A stretch of DNA of 7,431 nucleotides from NCBI GenBank assembly GCA_013153655.1, contig JAADEB010000088.1:1-7431 (forward strand). Direction: 5' to 3'. This stretch comes from Chlorobiota bacterium. Lineage in GTDB: Bacteria > Bacteroidota > Bacteroidia > Flavobacteriales > Flavobacteriaceae. The notes below the pieces were generated by a model. It ran no database searches, was not told the DNA's origin, and was given only the letters and a program-made list of their open reading frames with translations. The translations under genes were made by a program, and so were the position numbers. Position 1 is the stretch's first letter. Each line of letters begins with the position of its first letter. Below, in pieces: positions 4,831 through 7,431 of this stretch.

Positions 4831-7431
4831 GGTCTTCCTTTGGTTTTGGTGGATTTGGGGATTCGTGTATGCCCAAACGCCGGTAAGCCAAAACCTGGAA
4901 GTCCGTTGGGACAGCCTGTGTCCGTGCGAAGCCTCGGTGGTGCAAACCTTTTATTTTGACCGGCCTTCCGCCGGACATCTTGCCCTCTACGACTGGCTCG
5001 ATGCCTATGCTTCCATTCATTCGTCGGTGGGAAAAATTTTGGCCGAACGCTATCGCCTCGATTTTCATTTTTCCACCAAAAAACAGCGCGGATTTCTCCG
5101 TATCGACACTTCGGATACATCATGGAAAATCAAGCGTCGAGGCGGAACCGTGGTCCTCTCTTGGGACACGCCGAAGGACAGTCTGACCATTCGCTACCGG
5201 ATTCGCCTGCCGGCTCGAAAATTTACGGGAATGGGTTACGACAAGGATGGTTACGACCTGATGAACGTGTTTCTCCAACCCGTTCCGTCTTATGCCACCG
5301 GCCGCCAAGCCCGCTACCACGATATACTGCTTTTCGACCGTCCCGTGATGCCTGTTCGCACCCGGATTCGTCTGTATTCGCCTGCGGAGGAATGGACCTG
5401 GCAAGCCAATGCGGAAATCCGGCCCGCGGATAACGGCATGACGGAAATCGCCAAGGACAACAATGCCCTTCATTTGGCCGCGCGACGGGAACTTTTTCAT
5501 GTTTTCAAATTGGAAAATCATACCTGGATACTGGACCCCGCTTCCTACAAATCCTATTCGGACACGGAAAAGGCTTTGGCCTTGGACCGGGTGTATGCTT
5601 ACCTGAAATCCCGGAATTTTCCCGTGGCGCGCAAAATCATGATTACCCGTTTGGATTTGGAAAATTTTCCGGTGTACGATGTCAATTGGTTGCCCGTGAT
5701 CAAGCCTTTTCCGCGGGATTTTCGCCTATCGGTTCAGTTGCTCTATCAGACCGTAAGGCAAAGCATGGCGGAATGGCCCGGTGATTTTCGCCGCGATTAT
5801 GCTTTCCGGACGGGATGGGAACAATATTTGGTGATGCAATTTGTGGAAACGCATTACCCGTATATGCGTATGACGGGGATGCCGGTCCGGTGGCCCGTGA
5901 TTCGTTCCTACCGCATGTTTGAAGTGCCTTACCGGCAAAAATATTATTTGTTGTACCGCTACATTGCGCGGCTTAATTACGATCAGGCCCTGGCATTGCC
6001 GGCCGACAGCCTATCGGTTTACAACCGCAGTGTGGGTACCCCTTCCAAGGCTTTGCTGGGATGGCACACGCTGAACATGTATGCACCGGGACTGCCCGAT
6101 ACCGTTTGGCGGGAAATATACCGCCATGCGGACCGTCAAGTGTTGACGCCGCAGCTTTTCGACAGTCTTTGGCGGCAAAAAGGCGGACCGGATATTTCAT
6201 TCATGTGGGACGATTTCTACCGTACGGCCCGCAAAATCGATTTTCGTGCTTCGAAAATCAAGCGGCGGGGTGAGACCTTCTTACGCATTCGCAACAACGG
6301 CGGAATGTCTTTTCCCGTAACGGTGGAGGGGAAGGACGGTCCCGTTATGTTCGGGGGACGTGATACCTTGATGCCTTGGCCCGACCAAACCCGGCGCGCC
6401 GAAATTAACCGTACCGAACTCTATCCCGAAATTAATCTGCGTAACAATACGGCTCCGGCCTGGCGCAAACCGCTCCGGATTCGTTTTTGGCAAGACCTGG
6501 AATCGCCTTTCCACCGGCAAATTTTCCTCAATCCCGAACTCAATTACAACCTTTATGACGGCCTGATTCTGGGTGTGGGTATCAACAACAAAACGTTTAT
6601 CGACAAGCATTTCATGTGGCAATTACGACCTTCCTACGCTTTCCGGAGCCGGAGCCTGACCGGCCAGGCCGATTTTCGCTATATCAAACGTTATGTGCGT
6701 CCCCGGCTTTTCGGGTGGTCGGCGGGTGCCTATGCCAAAGCTTATCACTACGATTTCGGACGTTGGTACCGTACGGCCTCCGTGTTTGCCACCCTTTCCT
6801 ACAAGGATCGCGCCCGCAAATTTATGCGTGGCCATGATTGGAGTGCCGAATATTTGTTCGTGGACAAGGAAACCGCAGGTCCGCCCGGAGAAACCACCCG
6901 CTACGGCGTGGCCATGCTGTCGCATAAATGGGAAGTGCGCGGCTTGCTCCGGCGCTATGCCTGGGAAAGCAATGTGCGCTTCCACCGCCTTTTCGTACGC
7001 CTCGAATCTTCCTTCCGGTTTCGCAGTTTTCTGGACAAATACCGCCAGATCGAATGTCGAACCTATGCCGCGTGGATGCCCTACAACCGTACGGAAACGG
7101 ATTATTTTTCCATGGCCTTTACGCATCCCACCGATTATTTGTTCAAATATCCCTATTACGGCCGCTCGGAAACTTCCGGACTTTTTTACCAACAATACGT
7201 ATATGCCGAAGGCGGTTTCAAAGTGTTTTATCCCCACCGCTTTGTCAATCGTTGGATGCTGGCCAACAACGTCAACATCGGTATTTACAAACGGCTCAAC
7301 CTTTTTGCCGATTTCGGATGGGGTGCTTCCTACGGTCAAAAACCGGTTTTCCACTACGACACGGGATTGCGTTTCTACCTGGTTCCGGATTATTTCGAAT
7401 TTTATTTCCCTTTGTATTCCGACTTGGGTCC
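4790..7431 (+). CDS. Large M1-peptidase-like protein with C-terminal outer-membrane barrel (3' end outside window)
   Basis: This frame stays open from the ATG at 4790 to the window edge: 880 codons with no stop. A Trp-rich signal peptide (VFLWFWWIWGFVYA, likely cut before Gln29) is followed by a beta-rich region (about 30-200) with a TGMGYDKDGYDL segment, a helical region (about 220-480) ending in DISFMWDDFYRTARKIDF (468-485), a beta-sandwich with YPEINLRNN (545-553), then about 310 residues of alternating aromatic/polar strands from LNYNLYDGLILGVGI, including DYLFKYPYYGRSETSGLF and DYFEFYFPLYSDLG. From memory this matches large flavobacterial proteins annotated as M1/gluzincin metallopeptidases with an outer-membrane barrel. 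No HExxH is present; the expected place (about 316-330) reads QLLYQTVRQSM, and Thr341-Gly342 lies where an Asn-Glu-Gly would be. It is probably an outer-membrane pseudo-peptidase. The start overlaps the EEP gene by 41 bases; TTG at 4817 is an alternative. Function unproven. Confidence 0.85.
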   Translation, partial: MTRRLFPYLLSRSKVFLWFWWIWGFVYAQTPVSQNLEVRWDSLCPCEASVVQTFYFDRPSAGHLALYDWLDAYASIHSSVGKILAERYRLDFHFSTKKQRGFLRIDTSDTSWKIKRRGGTVVLSWDTPKDSLTIRYRIRLPARKFTGMGYDKDGYDLMNVFLQPVPSYATGRQARYHDILLFDRPVMPVRTRIRLYSPAEEWTWQANAEIRPADNGMTEIAKDNNALHLAARRELFHVFKLENHTWILDPASYKSYSDTEKALALDRVYAYLKSRNFPVARKIMITRLDLENFPVYDVNWLPVIKPFPRDFRLSVQLLYQTVRQSMAEWPGDFRRDYAFRTGWEQYLVMQFVETHYPYMRMTGMPVRWPVIRSYRMFEVPYRQKYYLLYRYIARLNYDQALALPADSLSVYNRSVGTPSKALLGWHTLNMYAPGLPDTVWREIYRHADRQVLTPQLFDSLWRQKGGPDISFMWDDFYRTARKIDFRASKIKRRGETFLRIRNNGGMSFPVTVEGKDGPVMFGGRDTLMPWPDQTRRAEINRTELYPEINLRNNTAPAWRKPLRIRFWQDLESPFHRQIFLNPELNYNLYDGLILGVGINNKTFIDKHFMWQLRPSYAFRSRSLTGQADFRYIKRYVRPRLFGWSAGAYAKAYHYDFGRWYRTASVFATLSYKDRARKFMRGHDWSAEYLFVDKETAGPPGETTRYGVAMLSHKWEVRGLLRRYAWESNVRFHRLFVRLESSFRFRSFLDKYRQIECRTYAAWMPYNRTETDYFSMAFTHPTDYLFKYPYYGRSETSGLFYQQYVYAEGGFKVFYPHRFVNRWMLANNVNIGIYKRLNLFADFGWGASYGQKPVFHYDTGLRFYLVPDYFEFYFPLYSDLG

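Noticed and set aside
6623..7354. 243-codon open frame on the - strand
   Set aside because: It is a shadow of the large barrel protein, whose + strand frame is open for 880 codons with recognisable strand patterns and a signal peptide.

Overview
The window looks like chromosomal DNA of a Bacteroidota member, most likely of the Flavobacteriia type. Three things point there. Starts lack Shine-Dalgarno sequences and sit behind A/T-rich leaders. Promoter -7 boxes follow the Bacteroidota TAnnTTTG pattern. The proteins include a RecQ with the long Bacteroidota C-terminal tail, a type IX secretion (T9SS) sorting domain, and a large outer-membrane M1-like protein of flavobacterial type. All real genes lie on the + strand and use the standard code. 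I see no mobile element, tRNA, rRNA or CRISPR array.

Block 1 (1-1290) is the end of a recQ helicase gene, then a 60-residue two-helix membrane protein (551-733), then a 4'-phosphopantetheinyl transferase (730-1290) whose start overlaps the membrane-protein stop by 4 bases. Block 2 (about 1330-2045) is a monocistronic Mn-type superoxide dismutase with its own promoter and a clear intrinsic terminator. Block 3 (2046-2731) is a palindrome-rich intergenic region, a promoter, a minimal tail-less ssb gene and a perfect 16-bp hairpin. Block 4 (about 2740-7431) is a three-gene overlapping operon: a LOG/TIGR00730 nucleotide phosphoribohydrolase-like gene, a T9SS-exported endonuclease/exonuclease/phosphatase (EEP) protein, and a large M1-peptidase-like outer-membrane beta-barrel protein that runs off the right edge.

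The most interesting signals are outside the genes. A CTTT tetranucleotide tract (8 units plus one C, 2858-2890) sits directly upstream of a candidate promoter for block 4, where length changes could switch expression. The sodA and ssb promoters, and more weakly the block 4 candidate, share a GC-rich heptamer placed exactly 15 bases before the -7 box. A nested set of AT-rich palindromes, including a perfect 24-bp one at 2210-2233, lies just upstream of the ssb promoter. Among proteins, the last one appears to have lost the zinc-peptidase motif expected for its M1-like region. No complete new multi-gene system is evident; the strongest candidate for something undescribed is a possibly phase-variable surface/secretion operon in block 4.
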